DNA from: CAXQZU01 sp964228555
GTDB taxonomy: Bacteria; Planctomycetota; PLA2; JAEUHO01
Assembly: GCA_964228555.1 (NCBI GenBank)
Contig: CAXQZU010000052.1
Coordinates: forward strand, 95,000-158,999
Direction: 5' to 3'
Length of the DNA: 64,000 bases
Shown: piece by piece, positions 35,159-43,502 of the stretch
Position numbering within the stretch: position 1 is the stretch's first letter
Layout: each line of letters starts with the position of its first letter
Notes under the pieces: model-generated
The model's database searches: none
The model's input: the letters and a program-made list of their open reading frames with translations, nothing else
What the model was told of the DNA's origin: nothing
Translations under genes and position numbers: made by a program

Positions 35159-36082
35159 CTAGGCCTTGCCCGGCTCGCCGGGCTTGCCGGCCTTGTCGTG
35201 GCGCGGCACCTGGGCGGCCGGCGAGACCTTGCTGGCCGGGCCCACGTGCGCCATCTGGTCATCGAAGAAGATGTGCGGCCGCCACGCCTTCAGGATGCGG
35301 TCCTTGGCCACGCCGCCGAGGAAGAAGCACTCGTCGATGCGCACGTCCATCGAGCGCAGCGTGCGCACGACGCGCTGCTGGCTGACGGCGTCGCGCGCAG
35401 TGATGAGCGCCGTGCGCAGCGGGCAGGCCTCGCTGGGGAAGCGTTGCTGCAGCGCGCACAGCGCGCGCAGGAAGCCCAGGAAGGGGCCCTCCTGCATCGG
35501 CACGTCGGCATGCCGCGCCTCGTGGGCCTGGAAGGCCTCCAGCCCCTCGCGGTCGTACCGGTCCTGGCTCTCGGGCCCGAACAGCACCGCATCGCCGTCG
35601 AAGGCGATGCGCACCTCATGCTCGTGGGCCCCCACGCCCGGCGACACGGGCAGGATGCGCGCTGCGGGGAATCCGGCCTTGAGCGCCTCCACCACGTCCT
35701 CCTCGTGCGCCGAGAGGAACAGGTCGCAGGAGAAGGCCTCGAGGTACTGGTGCGCCGGGCGGCCGCGCGTGAAGGCCGCGCGCGTGATGGGCAGGTCCAG
35801 CGCCCGGATGCTGTGCGCGGTGCGCAGCCCCGTCTCGGCGCTGTTGCGCGAGAGGATCACGACCTCGACCAGCGGCTCGCCCAGCGCCTGGTTGACGTGC
35901 AGCAGGCCGCGCACCAGCGAGAAGCCCGGGCCGGGCTTGAGCGGCACGCGCTCGTGCTCGACCTGGTGGCGCGTGTACGCCTCCACGCCCAGGCTCTCGA
36001 AGACGCGGTTCTCTTCCTCGAGGTCGAACAGCGCCCGCGTGGCGATGCCGATCACCAGCTTGCTGTCGAGGTCGTAGGCCAT
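35159..36082 (-). CDS. 5'-nucleotidase (cytosolic NT5C1-like family)
   Basis: Protein of 307 residues. It matches the 5'-nucleotidase family related to animal cytosolic 5'-nucleotidase 1 (PF06189): KLVIGIATRALFDLEEENRVFESLGVEAYTRHQ (in parts), LVEVVILSRNSAETGLR, ITRAAFTRGRPAHQYLEAFSCDLFLSA, and the late acidic IDECFFLGGVAKDRILKAWRPHIFFDDQM. It would hydrolyse AMP or related monophosphates in the cytoplasm. The ATG has TAGAGT 6 bases upstream, facing away from ylxP. It precedes the ring-hydrolase gene by 28 bases. Confidence 0.85.
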   Translation of the reverse strand: MAYDLDSKLVIGIATRALFDLEEENRVFESLGVEAYTRHQVEHERVPLKPGPGFSLVRGLLHVNQALGEPLVEVVILSRNSAETGLRTAHSIRALDLPITRAAFTRGRPAHQYLEAFSCDLFLSAHEEDVVEALKAGFPAARILPVSPGVGAHEHEVRIAFDGDAVLFGPESQDRYDREGLEAFQAHEARHADVPMQEGPFLGFLRALCALQQRFPSEACPLRTALITARDAVSQQRVVRTLRSMDVRIDECFFLGGVAKDRILKAWRPHIFFDDQMAHVGPASKVSPAAQVPRHDKAGKPGEPGKA

Positions 36083-36088
36083 GCCCCG

Positions 36089-36094
36089 ACTCTA
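36089..36094 (-). promoter_or_regulatory. -10 box of 5'-nucleotidase, leaderless type
   Basis: TAGAGT on the minus strand, 6 bases before the ATG at 36082. Confidence 0.55.
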
Positions 36095-36124
36095 CGCAGG
36101 CCCGGCGGGAGGGCAACGCCGGGG

Positions 36125-36130
36125 TAGGCT
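36125..36130 (+). promoter_or_regulatory. -10 box of ylxP, leaderless type
   Basis: TAGGCT, 7 bases before the ATG at 36138. Together with the box at 36089 it forms a compact divergent promoter pair. Confidence 0.55.
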
Positions 36131-36137
36131 CGGGCCC

Positions 36138-36419
36138 ATGCACGTGGCCACGCTGCGCGTCGAGCTGATCATCCCCGGCTCCTGCAGCCTCAAGGACAAG
36201 CGCAAGGTCGTGCGCAGCGCGCTGGACCGCACGCGCCACCGCTTCCGGGTGGCCGCCGCCGAGGTGGACGCGCAGGACACCCACAACCTGGCCGTGCTGG
36301 GCTTCGCCGCCGTGAGCAATGACGCCCGCCATGCCGCGGGCGTGCTGGAGAAGGTGCTGGATTTCCTGCGCAACTCGCCCCACGCCTTGGTCGGCGACCA
36401 CGACCTGGAGGTGGACTAG
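36138..36419 (+). CDS. ylxP: YlxP-like protein (DUF503)
   Basis: Protein of 93 residues with the whole DUF503 pattern: VATLRVELIIPGSCSLKDKRKVVRS near the start, FRVAAAEVDAQD and NLAVLGFAAVSNDA. Family members sit beside rbfA and infB in many bacteria and are thought to help 30S maturation, but the mechanism is unknown. Here it is away from that cluster. The ATG has TAGGCT 7 bases upstream and no ribosome binding site. Confidence 0.9.
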   Translation: MHVATLRVELIIPGSCSLKDKRKVVRSALDRTRHRFRVAAAEVDAQDTHNLAVLGFAAVSNDARHAAGVLEKVLDFLRNSPHALVGDHDLEVD

Positions 36420-36500
36420 CCCACGGGCGGGGGTGACCGCGCCAAGCCGGGGCAGGGTCCCGGGCATGGCTCACGATGGGGCCTCACCCCGGAGGCTCCC

Positions 36501-37988
36501 ATGGCCCGTCCCCTCGCATCCCGCCTCGCCCTCGCCGCGCTGCTGGCGCTGCTGCTGCCCTGCACCGCGGTGCTCGCCGCGCCGGAGGACGCGCCCGCCG
36601 CGCCCGCTCCGGCAGGCGAGGCGCCCGCCAAGGCCGAGCCCGAGCCGGAGGCCGAGACGCTGGCGGCGGGCCCCTTCGCCGTGAAGGTGGAGCTGCCCGC
36701 CACCTTCGAGGCCCCCGTCACGCACGAGGTGGCGTGGAAGCCCAAGGCGCTGGGCGGCGAGGTCGAGGTGGTGGAAGCCGCCCCCGCCGGTGCGGTCGAG
36801 GCGGGGCAGGTGCTGGTGCGCCTCAAGGCCCCGCGCCAGGCCGAGCAGGTGGAGATCGCACGGCTGGACCTCGCGATTGCCGAGGCACAGGTGGCGCGCA
36901 TGGCCGAGGAGGACGGGCGCCGCGAGCAGGCCCAGGCGCTGCAGCGAGCCGGCCTCGTGCGCGAGGCGGCGCGCGCCAAGGAGGACCTGGCCCGCTGGCT
37001 GGAGCTGGAGCGCGAGCTGCGCCGCTCCGAGGCCGTGCACGGCCTCAAGGGCAGCGAGAACAGCCTGCAGGACGCCATCGAGGAGCTCTCGCAGCTGGAG
37101 AAGATGTACAAGGCCGATGACCTCACGGAGGAGACCGAGGACATCGTGCTCAAGCGCTCGCAACGCGAGCTGGCTCGCCAGCGCGAGCGGCTGGAGTTCA
37201 CGCGCCAGCGCAACGCCTGGGCGCTGGCCATCAGCCTGCCGCGCGACCAGGAGAACCTCGAGCACCGCGTGCAGGAGACGCGACTGGAGCTGGAGCGCTT
37301 CGAGGCCACGGCGGCGCTGGCCCTCGCCAAGGCACGCGCGGAGCACAAGAAGCAGCGCATGGAGCTGGAGCACCAGCGGCTGGCGCTGGGGCGCCTGGAG
37401 GCCGACCTGGAGGCGCTGGTGCTGCGGGCGCCGGCGGCAGGCACGGCCTACGCCGGGGCCCTCGTGCGCGGCCGCTGGCAGGGCATCGAGGAAGCGCTCA
37501 AGGCGCTGGTCCCGGGCGAGAAGGCCCGCGCGGGGCAGGTGCTCATGACCGTCGTGGCGCCGGGCGCCCTGCGCGTGCGCGCGCAGGTGCCCGAGGCGCT
37601 GGCCTTCGTGGTGGCGGCGGGCGACACCGGCAGCGTGGCCCCCACCGCGGCCGACGACCTGCGCCTGCCCGTCACGGTCCGGGCGCTGGCCGCCACCGGC
37701 GTGGACGGCAAGCACGAGCTGCAGGCCACGCTGGACGAGGGCGACCCGCGGCTGTTGCCGGGCCACACGGGGCTGTTGCGCCTGCGCAGCCGACCGCAGG
37801 CGTCGGCGCTGACGGTGCCCGAGGCCGCCGTGCAGCGCGAGGGCGACATCACGCGCGTCTTCGTGCGGGCGGACGGCGTGACGACGCCGCGCGAGGTGCG
37901 CCTGGGCTTGCGCAGCGACGGCCGCATCGAGGTGCGCTCGGGGCTGGCAGCCGGCGAGCGCGTGCTGGTGAAGGCCCCGGCCAAGTGA
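36501..37988 (+). CDS. Membrane-fusion/HlyD-like secreted protein with long coiled coil
   Basis: Protein of 495 residues. A signal peptide (LASRLALAALLALLLPCTAVLA) is followed by a half lipoyl-like segment with GGEVEVVEAAPAGAVEAGQVLVRL and a coiled coil of about 220 residues (to about 320). The second lipoyl half is LRAPAAGTAYAGALV. Beta-barrel and C-terminal domains end in LTVPEAAVQREGDITRVFV and GLAAGERVLVKAP, as in RND or MacA-type adaptors. No pump or outer-membrane factor is adjacent. A GGAGG site precedes ATG. Its stop overlaps the next gene (GTGA). Confidence 0.8.
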   Translation: MARPLASRLALAALLALLLPCTAVLAAPEDAPAAPAPAGEAPAKAEPEPEAETLAAGPFAVKVELPATFEAPVTHEVAWKPKALGGEVEVVEAAPAGAVEAGQVLVRLKAPRQAEQVEIARLDLAIAEAQVARMAEEDGRREQAQALQRAGLVREAARAKEDLARWLELERELRRSEAVHGLKGSENSLQDAIEELSQLEKMYKADDLTEETEDIVLKRSQRELARQRERLEFTRQRNAWALAISLPRDQENLEHRVQETRLELERFEATAALALAKARAEHKKQRMELEHQRLALGRLEADLEALVLRAPAAGTAYAGALVRGRWQGIEEALKALVPGEKARAGQVLMTVVAPGALRVRAQVPEALAFVVAAGDTGSVAPTAADDLRLPVTVRALAATGVDGKHELQATLDEGDPRLLPGHTGLLRLRSRPQASALTVPEAAVQREGDITRVFVRADGVTTPREVRLGLRSDGRIEVRSGLAAGERVLVKAPAK

Positions 37989-39259
37989 CCTCGCCCGGCG
38001 CTCCCTCCCGCGCGAGCCGGCTGGCCCTGCTGGGGCTGGCCGGCCTGCTGGCCGCGGCGTGGCCCGCGCCTGTCGCCGCCGACGAGCCGGCTGCGGCGGC
38101 CGCCGCGCCCGCGCCGGCGGCGGGCCCGCGCACGCCGCCGCCCGTGACGGCCGCCGACGTGGAGGCGGCGCTGCGCCGCGGCGTGGACTGGCTGGTGGCC
38201 AGCCAGAACAAGGACGGCTCGTGGGGCTCGCCCGCCAGCAACCTGTGGGACATCTACGCGCCCTTCCCCGGCTCGCAGCAGGCCTTCCAGGTGGCCGCCT
38301 CCGCGCTGGCCCTGCTGGGCCTGGTCGAGGTGCAGGACCCGCGCCCCGAGGCCGCACAAGCCCTCGCGCGCGGCGCCGAGTGGCTGGTGGCCCACCACGC
38401 CGTGGGCCGGCCGGCCGTGGACGTGCTCTACAACACGTGGGCGCACGCCTACGCGCTGGAGGCGCTCTGCGCCCTGCACGGGCGCGAGGCCGACCCGGCC
38501 CGCCGCGCGGTGCTGGCGCGTGCGGCCGCAGCGGCCATCGACCGGCTCGACCGCTTCCAGTTCGCCGAGGGCGGCTGGGGTTACTACAACTTCGACGAGA
38601 AGACGCGCCGCCCCGGGCCCGGCTCCACCTCGTTCACGACCGCCACGGCATTGCTGGCGCTGGACCGCGCCCGCGCGCAGGGCCTGCAGGTGCCCGCGCG
38701 CCTCATCCCGCGCGCGGTGCGCGACATCGAGGCCTGCCGCTACCCCGACGGATCCTTCGCCTACGGCTACTACATCCACCTGCACCCGCGGCTGGGCGTG
38801 AACCAGGTCAAGGGCAGCCTGGCGCGCTCGCCGGCCTGCTTGCTGGCCCTGCATGCATGGGCGCGCCCCTCGTCCACACGGCCCGTGCCGGTCACCGAGG
38901 CCGACGCGCGCAAGGCGCTCGACGACCTCGAGCGCGAGGCGCACTTCCTGTTCATCGCGCGCAAGTACCCGATGCCGCACGAGGCCTGGTACCAGAACTC
39001 CGGCTACTTCTGCTTCTATGGCTACTACTACGCCAGCCAGCTGGTGGCGCTGCTGCCCGAGGCCGAGCGCCCGCGCCAGCGCGACGCCATCGCGCGCCGC
39101 CTCGTGGCCGTGCAGGAGAAGGACGGCTCGTGGTGGGATTACCAGCTCTTCGGCTACCACAAGGCCTACGGGACGGGCTACGTGCTCGCGGCACTGGCTC
39201 GCACGCGCGCGCCCGCACCGCCGGTCCCTGCGGCGAGCGCGCCCAGCACGCCGCGCTGA
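37985..39259 (+). CDS. Secreted prenyltransferase/squalene-oxidase-like repeat protein
   Basis: Protein of 424 residues with a signal peptide (SRLALLGLAGLLAAAWPAPVAA). It carries repeats of the alpha/alpha toroid type seen in terpene cyclases: VASQNKDGSWGSP, FQFAEGGWGYYNF, CRYPDGSFAYGYY and VQEKDGSWWDYQLFGYH. No DxDD or DCTAE catalytic motif is visible, so it is probably not a cyclase. Family relatives in planctomycetes are of unknown function. The GTG start overlaps the stop of the adaptor-like gene, so the two are translated together and may work together in the envelope. Confidence 0.82.
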   Translation: MTSPGAPSRASRLALLGLAGLLAAAWPAPVAADEPAAAAAAPAPAAGPRTPPPVTAADVEAALRRGVDWLVASQNKDGSWGSPASNLWDIYAPFPGSQQAFQVAASALALLGLVEVQDPRPEAAQALARGAEWLVAHHAVGRPAVDVLYNTWAHAYALEALCALHGREADPARRAVLARAAAAAIDRLDRFQFAEGGWGYYNFDEKTRRPGPGSTSFTTATALLALDRARAQGLQVPARLIPRAVRDIEACRYPDGSFAYGYYIHLHPRLGVNQVKGSLARSPACLLALHAWARPSSTRPVPVTEADARKALDDLEREAHFLFIARKYPMPHEAWYQNSGYFCFYGYYYASQLVALLPEAERPRQRDAIARRLVAVQEKDGSWWDYQLFGYHKAYGTGYVLAALARTRAPAPPVPAASAPSTPR

Positions 39260-39294
39260 GATGGGCCCGCGCCGCGGCGCCGGGCCATGCGTGG

Positions 39295-39300
39295 TAGCGT
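39295..39300 (+). promoter_or_regulatory. -10 box of PhoD-like gene, leaderless type
   Basis: TAGCGT, 7 bases before ATG 39308. It favours this start over an in-frame ATG at 39287, which lies upstream of the box. Confidence 0.5.
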
Positions 39301-39307
39301 CGCCGGC

Positions 39308-40606
39308 ATGACGCCCCCGGCCGCCCCGCAGCCCAGCCGTCGCGCCCTGCTGCGCGGCGTCGCGGCCGCGGGCCTTGGCCTGGCGTGGGCTGCGCGCGCG
39401 CGCGTCCCGCAGGCGCTGGCCGCGCCCCCGGGGCCCGGCGCGCCGCTGCCCCTCATGGGGCCGATGGTGGGCCACGCCACGCCCACCACGTGCAGCCTGT
39501 GGGCCTCGGCAGGCGTGGGCGCCCGCCTCTCGGTGGCGTTGCGCCGCGCCGACGAGCCCGTCGCGGCCGCCCGGCGCCTGCCGCTGGTCGCCGACCCCGA
39601 GGACCCGGCCGTGCAGCGCATCACGCTCGCGGGCCTCGAGCCCGGCACGCGCTACGCCTACCAGCTGGCCTGGAACGAGCACGAGGAGCCGGGCTGGGCG
39701 GGCGCCTTCGCCACGCCCCGGCCGGAGGGCACGCGCGGCCTCACGCGCCTGGCCACCTCCTCCTGCATGAAGCCCTCGTTCCCGGGCACCTCCTTCGAGC
39801 TGCTGCGCGCCGCGCAGCCCGACTTCCACCTGCTGCTGGGCGACAACGCCTACCACGACAGCACGCAGGAAGAGCTCATCTGGCGGGCGCACCGCGAGAT
39901 GCGCGCGGTGCCCCAGCTGGCCCGCCTGCTGCGCGAGGTGCCCACCTATGCCACCTGGGACGACCACGACTTCGCCGGCGACGACACCGACGGCACGCAC
40001 GTGGGCAAGCGCCGCTCGCTGCGCTGCTTCCGCGCCCTGTTCGCCAACCCCGCCTACGGGCTGCCGGGCGTGCCGGGCGTGTTCTGCTCGTTCCGCTGGA
40101 ACGACCTCGAGGTGTTCCTGCTGGACGTGCGCTACCACCGCTCGCCCAACAAGCAGCCTGACGGGCCCGGCAAGCGCATGCTCGGCGAGGCACAGATGGA
40201 CTGGCTGGCTGCAGGGCTGGCGGCCTCGACGGCCACCTTCAAGCTGGTGGCCTCGAGCAGCGTGCTGGACAGCCCGGAGGGCGACAGCTGGCAGCAGTTC
40301 CCCACCGACCGCGCACGGCTCTTCTCGGTGCTGCGCGAGCACGCGGTGGGCGGCGTGGTGTTCCTCACCGGGGACCTGCACTGGTGCGAGGTGCGCGTGC
40401 ACCCCCCGGCGCTCACGGGCACCTACGGCGTGCCCGAGGTGATCTCCTCGGGCATCGCCAACAGCAAGGCGCGCGGCTTCGCCGTGCTGGAGGCCGACAC
40501 GGCGCAGGACGACCCCGTGCTGCGCGTGCGCCTGCTGGACGGCCAGCAGCGCATCACGGCCGAGCACGCCTTCCTGCGCAGCGCGCTGGGCCCGTCCCCG
40601 CGCTGA
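39308..40606 (+). CDS. PhoD-like alkaline phosphatase/phosphodiesterase, Tat-exported
   Basis: Protein of 432 residues. The twin-arginine signal is SRRALLRGVAAAGLGLAWAA. An N-terminal beta-sandwich (VGHATPTTCSLWASAGVGA) is followed by a metallophosphoesterase core with LATSSCMK, HLLLGDNAYHDS, ATWDDHDFAGDDTDG and LTGDLHWCEVRVH, the PhoD metal-ligand set. It would release phosphate from organic esters in the periplasm. A lone Cys in SSCMK fits the PhoD iron ligand. TAGCGT lies 7 bases before ATG. A strong hairpin follows. Confidence 0.9.
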   Translation: MTPPAAPQPSRRALLRGVAAAGLGLAWAARARVPQALAAPPGPGAPLPLMGPMVGHATPTTCSLWASAGVGARLSVALRRADEPVAAARRLPLVADPEDPAVQRITLAGLEPGTRYAYQLAWNEHEEPGWAGAFATPRPEGTRGLTRLATSSCMKPSFPGTSFELLRAAQPDFHLLLGDNAYHDSTQEELIWRAHREMRAVPQLARLLREVPTYATWDDHDFAGDDTDGTHVGKRRSLRCFRALFANPAYGLPGVPGVFCSFRWNDLEVFLLDVRYHRSPNKQPDGPGKRMLGEAQMDWLAAGLAASTATFKLVASSSVLDSPEGDSWQQFPTDRARLFSVLREHAVGGVVFLTGDLHWCEVRVHPPALTGTYGVPEVISSGIANSKARGFAVLEADTAQDDPVLRVRLLDGQQRITAEHAFLRSALGPSPR

Positions 40607-40623
40607 GCGCCCGGCCCGGGCGC
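40607..40623 (+). terminator. Hairpin after PhoD-like gene
   Basis: Perfect 7-bp arms GCGCCCG and CGGGCGC around a 3-base loop, immediately after the stop codon. No T-tract. Confidence 0.4.
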
Positions 40624-40650
40624 CGCGCATCGCGGCCCGGCGCCGGGCGG

Positions 40651-40656
40651 TAGGAT
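40651..40656 (+). promoter_or_regulatory. -10 box of cNMP-binding protein gene
   Basis: TAGGAT, 23 bases before ATG 40680, with GGAGG between them: the short-leader class. Confidence 0.5.
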
Positions 40657-40679
40657 GCGTGGGTCGCCGGAGGCCTCGC

Positions 40680-41681
40680 ATGAGCAAGCGCGCCAAGACT
40701 GCCCCGATGGATGCCCTGGCGGCCGTGCTGCCCGAGCGCAGCGCCAAGGCCGGCGAGGTGCTGGTGCGCGAGGGCAGCTACAGCGACTCGCTGATGATCC
40801 TCGTCGAGGGCATGGCCGAGGTGCGACTGCAGGTCGCCAAGGGCGCCCTCATCGTCGGCCAGAAGGGCCCGGGCGCCTGGGTAGGCGAGATGGGCCTGCT
40901 CACGCCGGGACCGGCCTCGGCCTCGGTGGTGGCCACCGAGGCCACGCGCGTGCGCGTGCTCTCGCATGCCTCCTACCTCGACCTGCTCGAGACGCAGCCG
41001 CGCGCGGTGGGCGAGGCGCTGCACACGATCAGCGAGGACATCGTGGCGCGCCTGCGCAGCGCGCGCGAGCAGCCCGAGTCGGAGGGCGAGGACCAGGCCG
41101 TCTCCATGATCCGGGCGCTGGTGGGCGCCGTGACGCCCGACCTCGCCCGCACGACCAGTCCCCGGCGCGCCGCCGAGAAGCAGATGCCGCGCGTGGACGA
41201 GGAGGCGCTGATGGCCACGCTCGAGCATGCCGGCGTGTTCCCCCAGGCCGATGCCCGCACGCCCGGCCTGCGCAAGGCGCTGGCGGCCCTCGCAGGCAGC
41301 GGCCTTTCGGTGCAGACCTACCTGCATGGCGAGACCATCTTCAGCGAGGGCGACCGGGCGGACGGGGCCTTCGTGATGCTGGGCGGGCACGCCGTGCTGG
41401 AGGCGCGCGCCGACCGTCCCTTCGCACCGGGCGGCCGCCTCGGCCCCGGCGACCTGTTCGGGCACCACGCTTTCTTCGCCGACCGCGTGCGCGCCGCCAC
41501 CGTGCGCAGCGAGGGCGCCAGCGTCGTGGGCGTCCTCTGGCCCGGCACGGTGGACGAGATCCTGCGCCAGGCACGCAGCGGCACCACGCTGTGGCTGCCC
41601 CTGCTGGACTGGTTCTCGCAGCGGCTGGCCAGCGAGGCCCGCGAGTTCAACCACCTGCTGGTGAAGGCCCTGCTGGCCTAG
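40680..41681 (+). CDS. Protein with two cyclic-nucleotide-binding-like domains
   Basis: Protein of 333 residues. The first cNMP-binding beta barrel (about 20-130) contains EVLVREGSYSDSLMILVEGMAEVRL and AWVGEMGLLTPGPASASVVA. The second (about 205-310) contains ETIFSEGDRADGAFVMLGGHAVLEA and PGDLFGHHAFF. The phosphate-binding cassette arginine is not obvious in either, so ligand binding is uncertain. No DNA-binding helix-turn-helix follows, so it is probably not a CRP-type regulator. GGAGG lies 6 bases before the ATG. Role unknown. Confidence 0.83.
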   Translation: MSKRAKTAPMDALAAVLPERSAKAGEVLVREGSYSDSLMILVEGMAEVRLQVAKGALIVGQKGPGAWVGEMGLLTPGPASASVVATEATRVRVLSHASYLDLLETQPRAVGEALHTISEDIVARLRSAREQPESEGEDQAVSMIRALVGAVTPDLARTTSPRRAAEKQMPRVDEEALMATLEHAGVFPQADARTPGLRKALAALAGSGLSVQTYLHGETIFSEGDRADGAFVMLGGHAVLEARADRPFAPGGRLGPGDLFGHHAFFADRVRAATVRSEGASVVGVLWPGTVDEILRQARSGTTLWLPLLDWFSQRLASEAREFNHLLVKALLA

Positions 41682-41724
41682 GCCCTGCGCTGCCCCCGCG
41701 CCCGCCGGCGTCGCGGAGGGGGGA

Positions 41725-41800
41725 TGGTGGCCAGGACCGGAGTTGAACCGGTGACCCTGCGATTTTCAGTCGCATGCTCTACCAGCTGAGCTACCTGGCC
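41725..41800 (-). tRNA. tRNA-Phe (GAA)
   Basis: On the minus strand a complete cloverleaf is read. Acceptor GGCCAGG pairs with CCTGGCC, the D arm is GCTC..GAGC, and the anticodon stem TGCGA/TCGCA encloses loop CTGAAAA, giving anticodon GAA. The T arm is ACCGG-TTCAACT-CCGGT. The discriminator is A and CCA is encoded. The gene lies between the cNMP gene and ribF. Confidence 0.96.
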
Positions 41801-41854
41801 ACGTCGCGGATGCTGGATCCTGCGCGGAGGATGAGACACCGGAGGCCGGGCGAA

Positions 41855-41868
41855 GGCCAGCCTTGGCC
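41855..41868 (-). terminator. Small hairpin after ribF
   Basis: GGCCA and TGGCC arms around a 4-base loop, 28 bases after the ribF stop and before tRNA-Phe. No T-tract. Confidence 0.3.
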
Positions 41869-41895
41869 CGGGTGAGGGCCCGCGCGCACCGCGGC

Positions 41896-42840
41896 CTAGG
41901 CTGGGCCGGGCGGCGGGCCGCCCAGCACCGCGGCAATGTCGGACCGCACCTGCGCCACCAGCGCCTCGCGCGAGGGGAAGCGCCGCTCGCCGCGCAGGTG
42001 GCGCACCAGCTCCACCTCCAGCGCCTGCCCGTAGAGGTCGGCCTCGAGGCCCGGCACGTGCACCTCCAGCGAGGGACGCACGCCCGGCTGCCCGTGCGTG
42101 AAGGTGGGCCGCGTGCCGATGTTGGCCACGGCCCGGTGCCGCCGCCCCCCCACCTCGACGGCCACCTCGTAGACGCCCGAGGGCGGCAGGATCTCGCCCT
42201 CGAGATCCACGTTGGCGGTGGGGAAGCCCAGCTGGCGCCCGCGCCCGTCGCCGCGCACCACCGTGCCGTAGAGCGCCACGGGCCGCCCGAGCATCGCGCC
42301 AGCGCCTGCAAGGTCGCCCGACTCGATCGCATCGCGGATGCGCGAGGAGGAGATGGGCCGCTCGCCCTCGGCCACCGGCGGGGCCTCCTCCACGAGGAAG
42401 CCGTGGCGCGCGCCCAGCGGCGCCAGCGTGCGGGCGGTGCCCGCTCCGCCGTGGCCGAAGCTGCCGTTGTAGCCGAACAACAGCGCACGCGCGCGCAGGC
42501 CCTGCACCAGCACCTGCTCGGCGAAGCGCTCGTGGTCCATCGTGCGCAGGGCGTCGTCGAAGGGCAGCAGCACCACCCCCGCGATGCCCAGGCGGGAGAG
42601 CAGGTGCAGCCGGTGGCGCACGGAGAGGATCTGGCGCGGGGCGGCGCGGTCGATCACGGCGCGCGGGTGCGTCGCGAAGGTGATCACCACGGGCTCGCCC
42701 CCCACGCGCGCAGCCAGCTGCCGCAGGTGCGCCAGCACGTGCTGGTGGCCGCGGTGCAGGCCGTCGAACACGCCCACCGTCACCGCCGGCTGGCGCCACA
42801 GGCCCGGCACCAGCCCGGCAAGGCCCTCGTGGACGCGCAT
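41896..42840 (-). CDS. ribF: Bifunctional riboflavin kinase / FAD synthetase
   Basis: Protein of 314 residues that makes FMN and then FAD. The N-terminal nucleotidyltransferase has VTVGVFDGLHRGHQHVL, FGYNGSFGHGGAGT and ISSSRIRDAIESGD. The C-terminal riboflavin kinase has GRGRQLGFPTANVDLEGEILPPSGVYEV and IGTRPTF. It starts 10 bases after the def stop, so the two form an operon. It is well placed for a cell with several flavoproteins in this window. Confidence 0.94.
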   Translation of the reverse strand: MRVHEGLAGLVPGLWRQPAVTVGVFDGLHRGHQHVLAHLRQLAARVGGEPVVITFATHPRAVIDRAAPRQILSVRHRLHLLSRLGIAGVVLLPFDDALRTMDHERFAEQVLVQGLRARALLFGYNGSFGHGGAGTARTLAPLGARHGFLVEEAPPVAEGERPISSSRIRDAIESGDLAGAGAMLGRPVALYGTVVRGDGRGRQLGFPTANVDLEGEILPPSGVYEVAVEVGGRRHRAVANIGTRPTFTHGQPGVRPSLEVHVPGLEADLYGQALEVELVRHLRGERRFPSREALVAQVRSDIAAVLGGPPPGPA

Positions 42841-42850
42841 CGGGCCCGGG

Positions 42851-43366
42851 CTAGCGCCGCGGCCCGGCGGCGAAGCGCGCACGCAGCGCCTCGAGGTCGG
42901 CCTCCACCTCGCGCCGGTCCTCGGGCAGCATGCGATCGATGAACACCTTGCCGTCGAGGTGGTCGCCCTCGTGCTGCACGATGCGCGCCACGAAGCCATC
43001 CAGCTCCATCACGTGCGAGCGGCCGTCGAGGTCCTCGTAGGCCACGTGCACGCCGCTGGCGCGCGGCACGCGGCCGTAGATGCCGGGGAAGGAGAGGCAG
43101 CCCTCCTCGCCCACCACCGTGTCGCCGCGCGGCGTGATGCGCGGGTTGAGCAGCACGCGCTCGTCCCCCGGCTGGCCCGTGGGGCACACCAGCATGATGC
43201 GCAGCGGGATGCCTACCTGCGGCGCGGCCAGTCCCACGCCCTGCAGGCTGAACATCACCGCACGCATGCCCGCCACCACCTCGCGCACGTGCTCGTCCAC
43301 CTTGTCGACCGGCTTGGCGCCGGCGAGCAGGACGGGCTCGGGCCAGTAGGTGATCTGCAATGCCAT
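42851..43366 (-). CDS. def: Peptide deformylase
   Basis: Protein of 171 residues that removes formyl from new proteins. Motif 1 GVGLAAPQVG, motif 2 EGCLSFPG with the metal cysteine, and motif 3 QHEGDHLDG with the HExxH metal and catalytic residues are all present. Gly replaces the usual Tyr/Ile/Thr inside HExxH. The ATG has TATCCT 7 bases upstream and no ribosome binding site. It is first in the def-ribF operon. Confidence 0.95.
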   Translation of the reverse strand: MALQITYWPEPVLLAGAKPVDKVDEHVREVVAGMRAVMFSLQGVGLAAPQVGIPLRIMLVCPTGQPGDERVLLNPRITPRGDTVVGEEGCLSFPGIYGRVPRASGVHVAYEDLDGRSHVMELDGFVARIVQHEGDHLDGKVFIDRMLPEDRREVEADLEALRARFAAGPRR

Positions 43367-43373
43367 GGGCGGG

Positions 43374-43379
43374 AGGATA
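43374..43379 (-). promoter_or_regulatory. -10 box of def, leaderless type
   Basis: TATCCT on the minus strand, 7 bases before the ATG at 43366. Confidence 0.6.
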
Positions 43380-43467
43380 GCGGCCGGGCAGCGACCTGCC
43401 CCGCCGGGCGCCTGCGCGGGCCGTGACCCGCCGCGGGGGCGCGGTAGACCCGCGCGCAGGCCTGCGC

Positions 43468-43473
43468 TAGCAT
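43468..43473 (+). promoter_or_regulatory. -10 box of TPR protein gene
   Basis: TAGCAT, 29 bases before ATG 43503, with GGGAG between as ribosome binding site. Confidence 0.4.
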
Positions 43474-43502
43474 GGCGGCCTTCCTGGCCCGGGAGCCCCG
43501 CC

